From Chloroflexota bacterium (GTDB lineage: Bacteria; Chloroflexota; UBA11872): 22,258 nucleotides of DNA. Location of the stretch: NCBI GenBank assembly GCA_026707185.1, contig JAPOXI010000045.1, positions 1-22,258 on the forward strand, read 5' to 3'. Below the pieces are notes generated by a model. It saw only the letters and a program-made list of their open reading frames with translations, searched no databases and was not told the origin of the DNA. The position numbers and the translations under genes are program-made. Shown here one piece after another: positions 6,592 to 14,943 of this stretch. Position 1 is the stretch's first letter, and every line of letters starts with the position of its first letter.

Positions 6592-7902
6592 TCAGTGGTC
6601 GGCGGGGTCTACTGCCGCCTCGGCGTCGAGGGTCCAGAGCTCGCGGCCCCAGACCATGATGAAGAGCACAACCGCGACACTCAGGCTGCCGCCCAGAACC
6701 ATGGCCGTAGGCATGCCGAAGTTTTCGGCCACGATGGAGATCGGCATCAGGCCCAGCGGGGTGAGTCCCCAGCCCAGCATCCAGATGGACATCACGCGTC
6801 CGCGCAGGCGGTTGGGCGCCAGGAGCTGAATCATGGTCTGGTTGTTGGCCATATATATGGCCGAGAAGAGACCGGCGAATGCCATCACGATCCCGGCCCC
6901 CAACGGCGATCGGGTCAGCCCGAGCACGATGATTGCCACGCCAAAGGCGGCGGCGCTCAGCATGACGATCGGGCCTTTCCGACGGCTACCGGCATGAGCG
7001 ACCACGGCCACCGACCCGATTACCGCGCCGATGCCCTGGGCGGCCAGCACCAGGCCCAATTCCTCGGATCCCGCCTTGAGGTCTTGCTTCACGAAGATCG
7101 GCAGGATGAAGATCATCGGCATGCTGAAAAGGGACGGCGAGAGTCCCAGGAGGAGCAGTGCGGCCAGCGGGCGGGTGCTGAAGGCAAACTTGAACCCGTC
7201 GCGAAGCGCGGCGAACGGCGAGCCGCGGGTCCTGGGGTGCTGATCGCCGCCGCGGACCGCCAGCACGTTGACCATGCCCCACAGGTAGCCGCCGGTCTGC
7301 ACGAAGTAGGTGCCGGCGATACCGATCACACCGATCAGCCATCCCGCCAGCGCCGGGCCGACGATGCGGGAGGCATTCATGGTGGTGCTGGTGAGCGCGA
7401 TGGCGTTACCGACATGCCGCCGCGGCACCAGGTCGGAGACCAGGGCGTTGCGGGACGGCACGCTGATGGCGAACGACGTGCCCGCCATGACGCTGGAGAT
7501 CGCCAGGTGCCAGACCTCGATGCGACCGGTGGCGACCAGCACGCCGATGGCGAGGCCGGCCACCGTAAAGAGCAACTGCGAGGTGATGAGCAACTTGGTG
7601 CGGCTGACCCGATCGGCCAGGACCCCGCCGAACGGCGAGAGCACCAGCATGGGAATGGCCCGAATCATGGCCAGGGTGGCCAGGATGAACGCCGACTCGG
7701 TGAGAATGGCGACCAGCCAGCCCTGCGCGACGTTCTGCATCCAGAACGCCATCATGGTCCCCAGGTTGGCGCGCCAGAGCCGGACGAAGTCCCGGTAAAC
7801 AAAGGCGGGCGCCAGGCGGTCGCGGTGACGGGCCAGGCGCGAGCGCCGACCGGACGGAGCCTCAAGCGACGGGGGCGGAGCTGCCGGGCTATCGCTGGTC
7901 AT
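6592..7902 (-). CDS. MFS transporter (MFS_3 / EntS-like exporter type)
   Basis: The product is 436 residues from ATG 7900-7902. After a 40-residue proline/arginine-rich cytosolic head come RDFVRLWRANLGTMMAFWMQNVAQGWLV and about 11-12 membrane segments. The loop between segments 2 and 3 carries PFGGVLADRVSRTKLL, the MFS motif A form (G-x-L-a-D-r-x-x-r). The repeat FRLWRANL...W..N.AQGWLV is typical of the MFS_3 group that includes enterobactin exporter EntS and many uncharacterised permeases. It could export or import a small organic molecule. It is related to the second MFS gene at 12720-13976. A terminator-like hairpin separates it from the Gfo/Idh gene upstream. Confidence 0.85.
   Translation of the reverse strand: MTSDSPAAPPPSLEAPSGRRSRLARHRDRLAPAFVYRDFVRLWRANLGTMMAFWMQNVAQGWLVAILTESAFILATLAMIRAIPMLVLSPFGGVLADRVSRTKLLITSQLLFTVAGLAIGVLVATGRIEVWHLAISSVMAGTSFAISVPSRNALVSDLVPRRHVGNAIALTSTTMNASRIVGPALAGWLIGVIGIAGTYFVQTGGYLWGMVNVLAVRGGDQHPRTRGSPFAALRDGFKFAFSTRPLAALLLLGLSPSLFSMPMIFILPIFVKQDLKAGSEELGLVLAAQGIGAVIGSVAVVAHAGSRRKGPIVMLSAAAFGVAIIVLGLTRSPLGAGIVMAFAGLFSAIYMANNQTMIQLLAPNRLRGRVMSIWMLGWGLTPLGLMPISIVAENFGMPTAMVLGGSLSVAVVLFIMVWGRELWTLDAEAAVDPADH
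6847..6862. repeat. 16-bp perfect palindrome inside MFS gene
   Basis: GGCCATATATATGGCC is a perfect palindrome with an alternating AT core, encoding A-I-Y-M-A in a transmembrane segment of the MFS protein. It stands out in GC-rich DNA, but it encodes ordinary residues and may have no function. Confidence 0.4.
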
Positions 7903-7972
7903 GGATCAAGCCTGGGCGCGTTCTCCAGGCGAAAACCCGACAATCGGTTCCGCCAGTCCGAATGATTGACGA

Positions 7973-7990
7973 TTGGCGCGCTCGCGCCAA
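7973..7990 (-). terminator. Candidate terminator after the minus-strand Gfo/Idh gene
   Basis: TTGGCGCG (7973-7980) and CGCGCCAA (7983-7990) form a perfect 8-bp stem with a two-base gap, so a slightly smaller stem and larger loop would form in RNA. It starts nine bases after the stop of the Gfo/Idh-like gene and sits upstream of the MFS gene on the same strand. There is no clean U-run after it, as is common in GC-rich genomes. Confidence 0.4.
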
Positions 7991-7998
7991 CTGGCGGA

Positions 7999-8985
7999 TC
8001 AGCTTTCAGCGAAGACCGAGCCCGTATCGGCCGCCCGGCGGGCGGCGTCGATGATGTCGACGATCCTTGCAGCCTCTTGCGCGGAGACCGACATGGGCCG
8101 GCCGTCGCGAATGGCGGCGACGAACTCGCTCAGCTCGTCGTTCCACGGGTCTCCGTCGGGAATCGGCAGCGTTCGCGTCCCGTCGGCGTCCCTTACGGCA
8201 ACGTGGACGGCGGCTTCGCTGAAGTCGACCGTGCCCTGCCGGCAGATGACCGTGCGGCCCGACTCGGATTCACCGTCGAAACCGCGACGGTAGGTGATGG
8301 TCGCCAGGCCGCCGTCCTGGAACCGAACGTTGACGACGGCCACGGCCCGGTCGTACACGTATCCCGCCGGCTCCACGGTGGCGGCCGCGGCGATGTGAGT
8401 GATTGGCCCGCGACCGTAAATGGCGGGGTAGCCCAGCAGGATGGCGTAGACAAGCGGGTGCCCGCTGATGCGCTGATCGAACCCGGCGTCGCGGCCGGCG
8501 CGCAGGTCGAAGGGAAAGTGAACCACCAGGTCGTCGTGCAGCGCGCCGCCCAACACGGCAGCCTGCTCGCGGACCAGGCGCGGTCCCGGACGGAGCGGGC
8601 TGGTGTGGCCGACTCGAATGACCAGGTTGCGCTGGTCGGCGAGGCTGAGCAGCCGGCCGGCGTCAAGCGGCGCGAGCGCGAGCGGGGATTCGCTGAACAG
8701 GTGCTTGCCGGCCGCTAACGCGGCGGCGCCCATAGGGGCGTGCGTATCGGGGTGGGTGGTGACGATGACCGCGTCCACGTCTGCACGCGCGACCGTCGCC
8801 TCCCAGTCCTCAGAGTGCTCGACGCCGAAGCGGGCGGCCAGCGCGGCACGAGTCTCAGGATTGCGACCGGCGATAGCCACAAGATCAATGTCGGAGCGAG
8901 CCGCGATACGCTCGGCTCGCGCCACGGCCATGCCCCCGCTGCCAACGATGGCGACGCGGAGGACGACGGTGGCGGACTCAGGCAT
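7999..8985 (-). CDS. Gfo/Idh/MocA-family protein (EKP lysine replaced by Ser)
   Basis: The product is 328 residues from ATG 8983-8985. The N-terminal Rossmann domain has VAIVGSGGMA (11-20), a basic region after strand 2 (AGRNPETR), VIVTTHPDTHAPMGAAAL and GKHLFSESPLAL. The last normally reads EKP with a lysine that takes part in catalysis; here it is Glu99-Ser100-Pro101. The C-terminal alpha/beta domain follows (GHTSPLRPGPRLV..., then a strand-rich region ending with ...DELSEFVAAIRDGRPMSVSAQEAARIVDIIDAA). Family members use NAD(P) to oxidise sugars, inositols or amino sugars. Loss of the lysine suggests altered chemistry or a non-catalytic role. It is transcribed divergently from the second Gfo/Idh gene. 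Confidence 0.82.
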   Translation of the reverse strand: MPESATVVLRVAIVGSGGMAVARAERIAARSDIDLVAIAGRNPETRAALAARFGVEHSEDWEATVARADVDAVIVTTHPDTHAPMGAAALAAGKHLFSESPLALAPLDAGRLLSLADQRNLVIRVGHTSPLRPGPRLVREQAAVLGGALHDDLVVHFPFDLRAGRDAGFDQRISGHPLVYAILLGYPAIYGRGPITHIAAAATVEPAGYVYDRAVAVVNVRFQDGGLATITYRRGFDGESESGRTVICRQGTVDFSEAAVHVAVRDADGTRTLPIPDGDPWNDELSEFVAAIRDGRPMSVSAQEAARIVDIIDAARRAADTGSVFAES

Positions 8986-9147
8986 GCCGCGGCCCGTGGC
9001 ATTGCCACATGTGTCGGCTCATACGATTCGGCGATCCCGGCATCGGCTCGTCGCGGCTCCCATTCTGGACGGCAGACGGATCACGCGCGAACCCGCGCAG
9101 GGCGTGCCATGATGCCGCGGCAGCGATCCTCCGAATCAGGAACTCCC

Positions 9148-10200
9148 ATGTCCAATGGCAGCCTCGGCATTGGCATCGTCGGCGCGGGCGACATCGTGCG
9201 CACCCGGCACATGCCGAACCTGGCGGATGTAGACGACATCGCCTTCGTGGCGGTGACGAACCGGCGTCGCGAAACCGCCGAGGCGTTCGCCGCCGACCAC
9301 AGCGTGCCCAATGTGCTGGACAACTGGCGCGACGTGGTGGATCACCCTGACGTGGACGTCGTCTGGATCGGCGCCACGCCGTACATGCACGCGCGGGTCT
9401 CGGTGGCCGCCCTGGATGCGGGCAAGCACGTGTTCTGCCAGGCGCGCATGGCGCGCAACCTGGCCGAGGCGCGCGAAATGCTGGACGCCGCGGAGCGAAA
9501 CCCGAGCCTTGTCGCCGCCGTGTGCCCTCCGGGTATCGGTGTGGCCGGCGATCGCACGATGCTTCGTCTCCTGAAGGTGGACCGTGTCGTGGGCACTGTG
9601 CGCCAGGTGCGCATGTCGTCATTTGGGGACACCGCGGTCACGAACGATCTCCTGCACTGGCGACACGACTTCGACATCAGCGGCTACAACGTGATGAACG
9701 TGGGGATCATGGTTGAGGCTCTGCAGCGATGGGTGGGGCCGGAGCGAGACGTGCAGGCGATGACGCGCGTGCACATCAAGGAGCGACGCAACCCGGAGAC
9801 GGACGCGTTTGAGCCCGTGCGCGTGCCTGATTCGTTCACCGCCATGGGCGAACTGGTGTCGGGCGCGGACTATGTGTACCAGTGGTCGGGCCTGGCGCAT
9901 CACGAACCCGCGACCGAACTCTGGCTGTACGGCGACCTGGGAACCCTGGTGTATGACTTCGACCACGACACCATCGCGGGCGCAAAGGCCGGCGAGGACG
10001 AGCTGGCGCCGATCGAGATTCCCGAGGACGAGCACTACGACCCGAATGTGGAGGTTGACTTCATCGACGCCGTCCGCTCGGGAAGCCACGACACCGGGCT
10101 GGCGCCCAGCTTTGCCCGCGCGTACAAGTACATGGAGTTCATGGAGGCCGCCACGCGGTCGGCGCGGGACGGTCGGCGGGTGAGTCTTCCGCTTGACTGA
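9148..10200 (+). CDS. Gfo/Idh/MocA-family protein (QAR in place of EKP)
   Basis: The product is 350 residues from ATG 9148, chosen because AGGA lies about nine bases upstream and the Rossmann motif begins right after it (LGIGIVGAGDIVRTRH). The frame is open for 400 bases upstream, but that stretch is antisense to the neighbouring gene. Landmarks are GIVGAGDI (9-16), AVTNRRRETA, VVWIGATPYMHARVSVAAL and GKHVFCQARMARNL. The catalytic EKP motif is thus Gln98-Ala99-Arg100, so the usual lysine is missing. The C-terminal domain contains HWRHDFDISGYNVMNVG and closes with ...FIDAVRSGSHDTGLAPSFARAYKYMEFMEAA, the common family tail. It shares a 161-base divergent promoter region with the other Gfo/Idh gene, and is followed after three bases by the GH99-like gene, so those two probably form one operon. 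Confidence 0.82.
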   Translation: MSNGSLGIGIVGAGDIVRTRHMPNLADVDDIAFVAVTNRRRETAEAFAADHSVPNVLDNWRDVVDHPDVDVVWIGATPYMHARVSVAALDAGKHVFCQARMARNLAEAREMLDAAERNPSLVAAVCPPGIGVAGDRTMLRLLKVDRVVGTVRQVRMSSFGDTAVTNDLLHWRHDFDISGYNVMNVGIMVEALQRWVGPERDVQAMTRVHIKERRNPETDAFEPVRVPDSFTAMGELVSGADYVYQWSGLAHHEPATELWLYGDLGTLVYDFDHDTIAGAKAGEDELAPIEIPEDEHYDPNVEVDFIDAVRSGSHDTGLAPSFARAYKYMEFMEAATRSARDGRRVSLPLD

Positions 10201-10203
10201 GTC

Positions 10204-12609
10204 ATGACGGCCCTGGTCCGCCGGCCACGACTCGCGCGGACGCTGCGCCTGGCGCTATTCGGGATTGTCCTGGCGCTTGCGGCAGTCCCGGCGTCCGGCG
10301 TTCAGTCGTCCGAGCCGACGACCCCGCAAGCCGAGGCCGCCTTCTTCGCGGCCACGGCGCCGGACCTTGGGTTCGCGGTGACCGACTTCGAAGACGTCCG
10401 CCTCTGGACGTCGTGGCGGGATCTGGGAGGCGAACTCACGTTTGGCGCCCCGGTTTCGCGACGTTTCACCTACCAGGGGCATGCCGCCCAGCTATTCGAG
10501 CGCGGCATGTTGCGTTGGGAACCCGACCGCGGCGCCTCCGTGGTTAACGTCATGGACCTGCTGGCATCGACCGGCTACGACGGTCAGCTGCTCAGCGACT
10601 TCGGAATCCCGGCCTCCGCCGACTGGTCGGACAGCTCTGGTCTCGCTTGGCCGGATATTCAGCAGCGGCACATGGCCCTGCTGGAGGGCCCGGAGCCCTG
10701 GCGCAACGCGTTGCGCCAGGCGTTCTATAGGGCGGGCGCGGTCCTGGGCAACGACGCCGCGGCCATCCTCGTCCACGGCCTCCCCGTGGCCCTGGCCCAG
10801 ACGCACGGCGGCTACGCTTTAAGGGCCCAGCGCGCTGCCTGGGTCTATGCGCCCGACGCGGACGATGCCCCACGGCGCGTGGACATTTCCGAGTTTCTGA
10901 AGAGCACGTCGATCATTCCGCGGCGCGCGACGGTCCCGCACGGGCCGGACTACGGATGGCCGCCGCGCCCGGTCAGCGTGGTGCAATTCTTCGATTGGTG
11001 GGACCACGACTACCTGCCGACCGAGTACTTCACCCACCAGCCGTCCTGGGAACGGGTTGGCATCACGCGTCAGCAGGTCGGGTCGCCCGCCTACTACGAC
11101 GCCAACTTCCGGCTGATTCGCGACCTCGGCGTCGACGGCGTGATGTGGGAGTGGTACCTGACGCCCGACAGCCTGACGCCCACCGACGTGGTGTTGGACT
11201 CGCTGCGCCGCCACGACCTGCGAATCGGGCTGTTCTACGACTGGGAACTTATCCATTCGGGGGGAGAGGCCGTGCTCAGCGATCGCGCCTACATCGCGGC
11301 CGACGAAGCGAGTGTGAGCAAGATTGCGGACGAGGTGATTGCCTTCTACGAGGGCATTCCACGGGATCTGTGGCTCTACGACGCCGACGGCCAGCTCCCC
11401 GTGATCGTGTATGGGTACGGGTTCCCGGATGTGCTCGACGACACGGAAGCCTGGACCTGGTTCTTCACCGAACTCGTACGGCGCGTCGAGGCCGCGCTGA
11501 ACGTGGACGTGATCTTCGACTGGTCGGCCGCGACGCGGGTCCAGGAGCTGGCGTTCGAGCGTTGGCCGGACGACTATGCGCCCTTCAACTTCGTGGTGGA
11601 TACGCCGCAGTGGCAGTTCGGGCACCACGTGGTGACCTGGAACTACATCTTCGATAACCGCGGCGTCGCCGCACGCGACCAGTTGCAGCGCGTGGTCCGC
11701 GACGACAACCGGTATCTCCAGGAAACCGCCTGGCTGGCCGCGCACACCCGGCCAAGCCTGATCTTCATCTATAGCTGGAACGAGTTCTGGGAGGGGTCGC
11801 ACCTGTTCCCCGACGATACCTACGGGTGGCGCCGCTATGAGCTGGCGCAGGCGCAACTGGACAAGCTCGCCGCCAACCGCGTCGATGACCTGCCGCGCGC
11901 CGTGATCATCGCCGATCGGGTCGACGCCTATCCGGCGAACACCGACGGGCTGTTCGAGAGCCAGCGCCTGCATATTCGCCACACGCTGCGGCGCTACGTG
12001 CCGCAGGCCGACTTCATGACCCCCGACCAGGTGACGGCCGACGCGCTGGCCGCCTATGACCTGGTCGTCAGCATGGCCACCGACCGGAGCGTTGACCCGG
12101 TGTTGGCCGCGCTGCCCGACGAGGTGCAGATCGTGTACTGGAACTCCACGGACCGGGACAGCGAGATGCTGCAGCGCTTTGCGCAGATCGAGGTGGAATG
12201 GATGCGGCCGGAGGGCGACCTGGGGCTACTCGACAGTCTGGGTGAGCCGATTGAGGCCACGGTCAAGCTCGGCGGCGACGCGTGGTTGGCAACGGCCGCG
12301 GATGGCACGATGACCACGTTGGCGTTTATGTACAACGACCAGCCTCACCCGCTGGTCGTGCAGTCCGGCAACGATTACTGGATCAACGTCTACGGACCCA
12401 ACGAGACGGTCCTGGCGGCAGCGTTCGAGTCCGTTTATGGCCGGGAACTCGAACTGGCGATCACCTTCGCGCTGGGCGACCGCAGCCAGCGGCTGGAGAT
12501 CTACCCCGACGGCCGGGTGGTGCAGAACACGTTCAGCGCGCCCGCAGTCTTTGGCCACGAACCGCTGGCGATTCCTGACTTTGCGCCAGTACCTCCGGAG
12601 GGTGTCTAG
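10204..12609 (+). CDS. Secreted multidomain protein with LGFP-like N-region and GH99-like (WbsX-type) domain
   Basis: The product is 801 residues. An arginine-rich start and hydrophobic run (residues 14-31), ending near PASG-VQS, form a signal peptide. Residues about 60-120 hold the WRDLGG...FGAPVSRRF...QLFERGMLRWEP pattern of LGFP-like repeats common in extracellular Chloroflexota proteins. Residues about 255-545 resemble GH99/WbsX-type TIM barrels: SVVQFFDWWDHDYLP, LGVDGVMWEWY (308-318), LRIGLFYDW, VIVYGYG and SWNEFWEGSHLFPDD (524-538), which parallels the SxNEWxEGTxIEP segment of endo-alpha-mannosidase-like enzymes. Residues about 560-800 form a further domain I do not recognise. It may cleave or bind alpha-mannose-type glycans. 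Catalytic carboxylates are not assigned. It begins three bases after the Gfo/Idh stop. Confidence 0.72.
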   Translation: MTALVRRPRLARTLRLALFGIVLALAAVPASGVQSSEPTTPQAEAAFFAATAPDLGFAVTDFEDVRLWTSWRDLGGELTFGAPVSRRFTYQGHAAQLFERGMLRWEPDRGASVVNVMDLLASTGYDGQLLSDFGIPASADWSDSSGLAWPDIQQRHMALLEGPEPWRNALRQAFYRAGAVLGNDAAAILVHGLPVALAQTHGGYALRAQRAAWVYAPDADDAPRRVDISEFLKSTSIIPRRATVPHGPDYGWPPRPVSVVQFFDWWDHDYLPTEYFTHQPSWERVGITRQQVGSPAYYDANFRLIRDLGVDGVMWEWYLTPDSLTPTDVVLDSLRRHDLRIGLFYDWELIHSGGEAVLSDRAYIAADEASVSKIADEVIAFYEGIPRDLWLYDADGQLPVIVYGYGFPDVLDDTEAWTWFFTELVRRVEAALNVDVIFDWSAATRVQELAFERWPDDYAPFNFVVDTPQWQFGHHVVTWNYIFDNRGVAARDQLQRVVRDDNRYLQETAWLAAHTRPSLIFIYSWNEFWEGSHLFPDDTYGWRRYELAQAQLDKLAANRVDDLPRAVIIADRVDAYPANTDGLFESQRLHIRHTLRRYVPQADFMTPDQVTADALAAYDLVVSMATDRSVDPVLAALPDEVQIVYWNSTDRDSEMLQRFAQIEVEWMRPEGDLGLLDSLGEPIEATVKLGGDAWLATAADGTMTTLAFMYNDQPHPLVVQSGNDYWINVYGPNETVLAAAFESVYGRELELAITFALGDRSQRLEIYPDGRVVQNTFSAPAVFGHEPLAIPDFAPVPPEGV

Positions 12610-12625
12610 GTCAGGCCGTTCACCA

Positions 12626-12640
12626 GGCCGCCGGGCGGCC
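12626..12640 (+). terminator. Candidate terminator hairpin after the GH99-like gene
   Basis: GGCCGCC (12626-12632) and GGCGGCC (12634-12640) are perfect arms around one base, starting 16 bases after the stop. In RNA the innermost pairs would open to make the loop. No U-run follows. It could end the Gfo/Idh plus GH99-like transcript before the MFS gene. Confidence 0.3.
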
Positions 12641-12719
12641 AACACCGGGGCGGCACTGTTCCATCCGGCGAGGCCGCCCGATATGGTGCCCTGACACGAC
12701 ACGAACCCGGCGCACCACG

Positions 12720-13976
12720 ATGAGTCCACGTCGGTCCCTCCAGGCCGTGCGACCGGCACCCGCGTGGCTGCAGTGGCCGCGGCTGGGCGTGCTCAGGCAC
12801 CGGAACTTTGCGCTCTTCTGGTTCGGCCTGGTGATTTCGCATTCGGGTACCTGGATGCAGATCATGGTGGTGGGCTGGCTGACCGACGAGATGACGCGAT
12901 CGGCGTTCTGGGTCGGCATGGTGGCCGCGGCGCGTGGCGTTCCGATGGTGGTGCTGCCCTTTTTCGGCGGCGTGGTGGCCGACCGGATGGACCGCCGGAC
13001 GTTGCTGTGGATTACGCAGGTCAGCCAGGCGCTGTTGGGGCTGATCCTGGCGATCCTAGTGGCGGCCGACGTGGCCCAGATCTGGCACTTCGCCGTGCTG
13101 GCGCTGCTGGCCTCGATCGCCGGAGCCTTCGACCAACCGACGCGTCAGGCCATCGTGCCCGCGCTGGTTCCCCGAGAGGACCTGCGGAAGGCGATTGCGC
13201 TGCACGCGGTGGTCTTTACCGGCGGGGCCCTGCTGGGTCCGGCCATTGCGGGCCTGCTGGTCCCGGTGATCGGCGCGGCCGGGGTGCTGTTCATCAACGC
13301 CGCCAGCACCCTGCCGGTCTTCGTGGCGCTGGCGCTGCTGAACCTGCCGCCCTTCAAGCCTCGGCCGCGCGAGGCGGTCTTGAAGAGCGTGCGGGACGGC
13401 CTGCGGTTCGCGTTCAGCCGCGAACTGATTGTGCTGGTGCTGCTGGTGTCCGCCGCCACCAGCCTGTTCGGTCGCTCATTCCAGCAGCTGGCGCCGGTCT
13501 TTGCGCGCGAAGTTCTCACCGCGGACGTCAGGGGCGTGGGCTGGCTGATGGCCGCGCCGGGTCTGGGCGCCGTGCTCGGCGCGTTCGTGGTGGCTAGCGT
13601 GAACCGGCTACCAGCCAACGGACGGCTGTCCGGCATTGCCGTGGCGGGGTACCTGGTGGCGCTGGTGGGATTTGCGGTCTCGACGTCCCTCGGCCTTTCG
13701 CTGCTGCTGCTGGTGCTGGTGGGGCTCCTGATTACCGTGTTCTCGGCATGCGTGCGGACCATGCTGCAACTTGAGGCGACCGAGGCCTACTACGGCCGCG
13801 TGATGAGCCTGAACACCATCACCTTCATCGGCTTTGCGCCGGTGGGGGCGCTGGTCATCGGCTCCATTGCGGAATCGGTCGGCATTCAGGCGGCGACGCT
13901 GATCGGCGCGGCCGTGGTGGCGGCGGTATTCGCGGCGGTGTGGCTGGCGCGTCCGACGCTGCGCCGGGCTACGTAG
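12720..13976 (+). CDS. MFS transporter (MFS_3 / EntS-like), second copy
   Basis: The product is 418 residues from ATG 12720. It opens LGVLRHRNFALFWFGLVISHSGTWMQIMVVGWLT, followed by motif A PFFGGVVADRMDRRTLL between segments 2 and 3, about 12 membrane segments overall, and a central cytosolic loop (FKPRPREAVLKSVRDGLRFAF). The order and sequence of these landmarks match the other MFS protein in the window (6592-7902), so the two are paralogues with clearly diverged sequence. It likely moves a small organic compound across the inner membrane; direction unknown. Its stop codon TAG (13974-13976) lies inside the leader repeated before both sensor genes, so it may be co-transcribed with them or overlap their promoter. 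Confidence 0.85.
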   Translation: MSPRRSLQAVRPAPAWLQWPRLGVLRHRNFALFWFGLVISHSGTWMQIMVVGWLTDEMTRSAFWVGMVAAARGVPMVVLPFFGGVVADRMDRRTLLWITQVSQALLGLILAILVAADVAQIWHFAVLALLASIAGAFDQPTRQAIVPALVPREDLRKAIALHAVVFTGGALLGPAIAGLLVPVIGAAGVLFINAASTLPVFVALALLNLPPFKPRPREAVLKSVRDGLRFAFSRELIVLVLLVSAATSLFGRSFQQLAPVFAREVLTADVRGVGWLMAAPGLGAVLGAFVVASVNRLPANGRLSGIAVAGYLVALVGFAVSTSLGLSLLLLVLVGLLITVFSACVRTMLQLEATEAYYGRVMSLNTITFIGFAPVGALVIGSIAESVGIQAATLIGAAVVAAVFAAVWLARPTLRRAT

Positions 13977-14011
13977 ACTGCGACGGATCGGGTTCGACGG
14001 GGTATCGACAG
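13973..14011 (+). promoter_or_regulatory. Leader of sensor gene A, repeated before sensor gene B
   Basis: These 39 bases align without gaps to 14905-14943: identical over GTAGACTGCG, with about four differences over the first 28 positions, then divergence up to the start codon. TAGACT would serve as a -10 element of the TAnnnT type 32 bases before the ATG, but no convincing -35 is visible. Conservation may mean a shared promoter or operator, or only recent duplication. It overlaps the MFS stop codon. Confidence 0.4.
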
Positions 14012-14860
14012 ATGGCGCACATCGGGGTGTTCTATTGCGAGGGCTTCGATCCCGGGGCGTATTCCATGGCGCTGTATCACGCGCAATTGGAGGCAGCGCG
14101 CGGCGGGCATGGGATGAGCATTCACCAGTTTCCGGAAGGCTCGCTGGCGGAAGCGGCCGAGCGCGCGCCGGAGGTTGACGGCCTGCTGGCGTTCGCCACC
14201 GGAGCGACCGACCTTGCGTTTCTGCTTGGGCACTCGCGACCGTCGGTGGTGTGCGAGCGCATCGTGCCCGGCTGCGCCTATGTGGCGCCGGACAACTTCG
14301 ACATCGGGCGCACCGCCGCGCGGCACCTGCTGGACCTGGGGCACGAACGGCTGGCGGTGGTGCTGCCGGGCGACCCGGCCAACCTGGACAGCTATCACGG
14401 CTCCCGCTTTGCCGGATTCCGGGACACGGCAGCCGCCGCGGGATACCCGCTGGACGACTCGGACGTCTATTGCGGCGCAAAGGTCGACACGACCGGACAA
14501 ACGGCGGTCGTGGCCATGCTGGCGCGCGGCGATCTGCCGGATGCCATTTACGTGCAGAACCTGCCCATGGCGCTGGCCGCGCTGCGCACGCTCACGCAGG
14601 CCGGGGTAGCTGTTCCCCGCGACGTGTCCTTCCTTGGAACCACCTTTGCCCAGTTGAACGTGCCAGCGGCCACCGAGCACACGACGCCGCCGATGACGGC
14701 GGTGACGTTTGAGAAGGAGGAGATGGGCCGGCGGGGCGTGGCGCATCTGGCCGCGGCGGCCGAGGGCCGCTCGAGCGGGCGACTGGAAGCGCTGCTGCCG
14801 GGAGTGCTGGTCGCCGGCGCGTCTACCGCACCCGCGCGGGCCGCGGCGTTGGTGGGCTAA
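14012..14860 (+). CDS. LacI-type periplasmic-binding-like sensor protein without DNA-binding domain (copy A)
   Basis: The product is 282 residues from ATG 14012. The reading starts directly with the first strand of the ligand-binding fold (HIGVFYCEGF...YSMALYHAQLEAAR). It continues through APEVDGLLAF, RPSVVCERIV, the signature PDNFDIGRTAARHLLDLGHERLAVVLPGD, GSRFAGFRDTAAAAG, DAIYVQNLPMALAALRTLTQAGVAVPRDVSFLGTTF and TAVTFEKEEMGRRGVAHL. This is the C-terminal sensor part of LacI/GalR regulators almost complete, but the roughly 60-residue HTH and hinge helix are missing, and there is no signal peptide. It is therefore a cytosolic sugar-binding protein, perhaps a partner or decoy of a full regulator. 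A paralogue follows 83 bases later. Alternative: a remnant regulator, though the intact frame speaks against decay. Confidence 0.75.
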   Translation: MAHIGVFYCEGFDPGAYSMALYHAQLEAARGGHGMSIHQFPEGSLAEAAERAPEVDGLLAFATGATDLAFLLGHSRPSVVCERIVPGCAYVAPDNFDIGRTAARHLLDLGHERLAVVLPGDPANLDSYHGSRFAGFRDTAAAAGYPLDDSDVYCGAKVDTTGQTAVVAMLARGDLPDAIYVQNLPMALAALRTLTQAGVAVPRDVSFLGTTFAQLNVPAATEHTTPPMTAVTFEKEEMGRRGVAHLAAAAEGRSSGRLEALLPGVLVAGASTAPARAAALVG

Positions 14861-14904
14861 GCGGCGAACCTTGGCGCCGGCGGGTCCAGGCTTCGGGAGG
14901 CTGC

Positions 14905-14943
14905 GTAGACTGCGCCGAATCAGGTTCGGCGGAAGGCACGGTG
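14905..14943 (+). promoter_or_regulatory. Leader of sensor gene B, repeat of 13973-14011
   Basis: This is the second copy of the conserved leader beginning GTAGACTGCG. Its 3' part has GGAAGG at about 8-13 bases before the ATG, a better ribosome-binding site than copy A has. The distance from repeat start to ATG is 39 bases in both copies, so the duplication unit is 932 bp and includes the control region. Confidence 0.4.

Noticed and set aside
6595..7965. Long open frame on the plus strand opposite the MFS gene
   Set aside because: The translation is low-complexity (His, Gly, Arg, Asp rich) and mirrors third-position G/C bias of the real MFS gene on the minus strand.
8740..9147. N-terminal extension of the plus-strand Gfo/Idh frame
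   Set aside because: It is antisense to the divergent Gfo/Idh gene and precedes the Rossmann motif; the ATG at 9148 has a ribosome-binding site.
11249..11257. DnaA-box-like TTATCCATT
   Set aside because: A single 7-of-9 match inside the GH99-like coding region, with no cluster or AT-rich unwinding region, so no origin is called.
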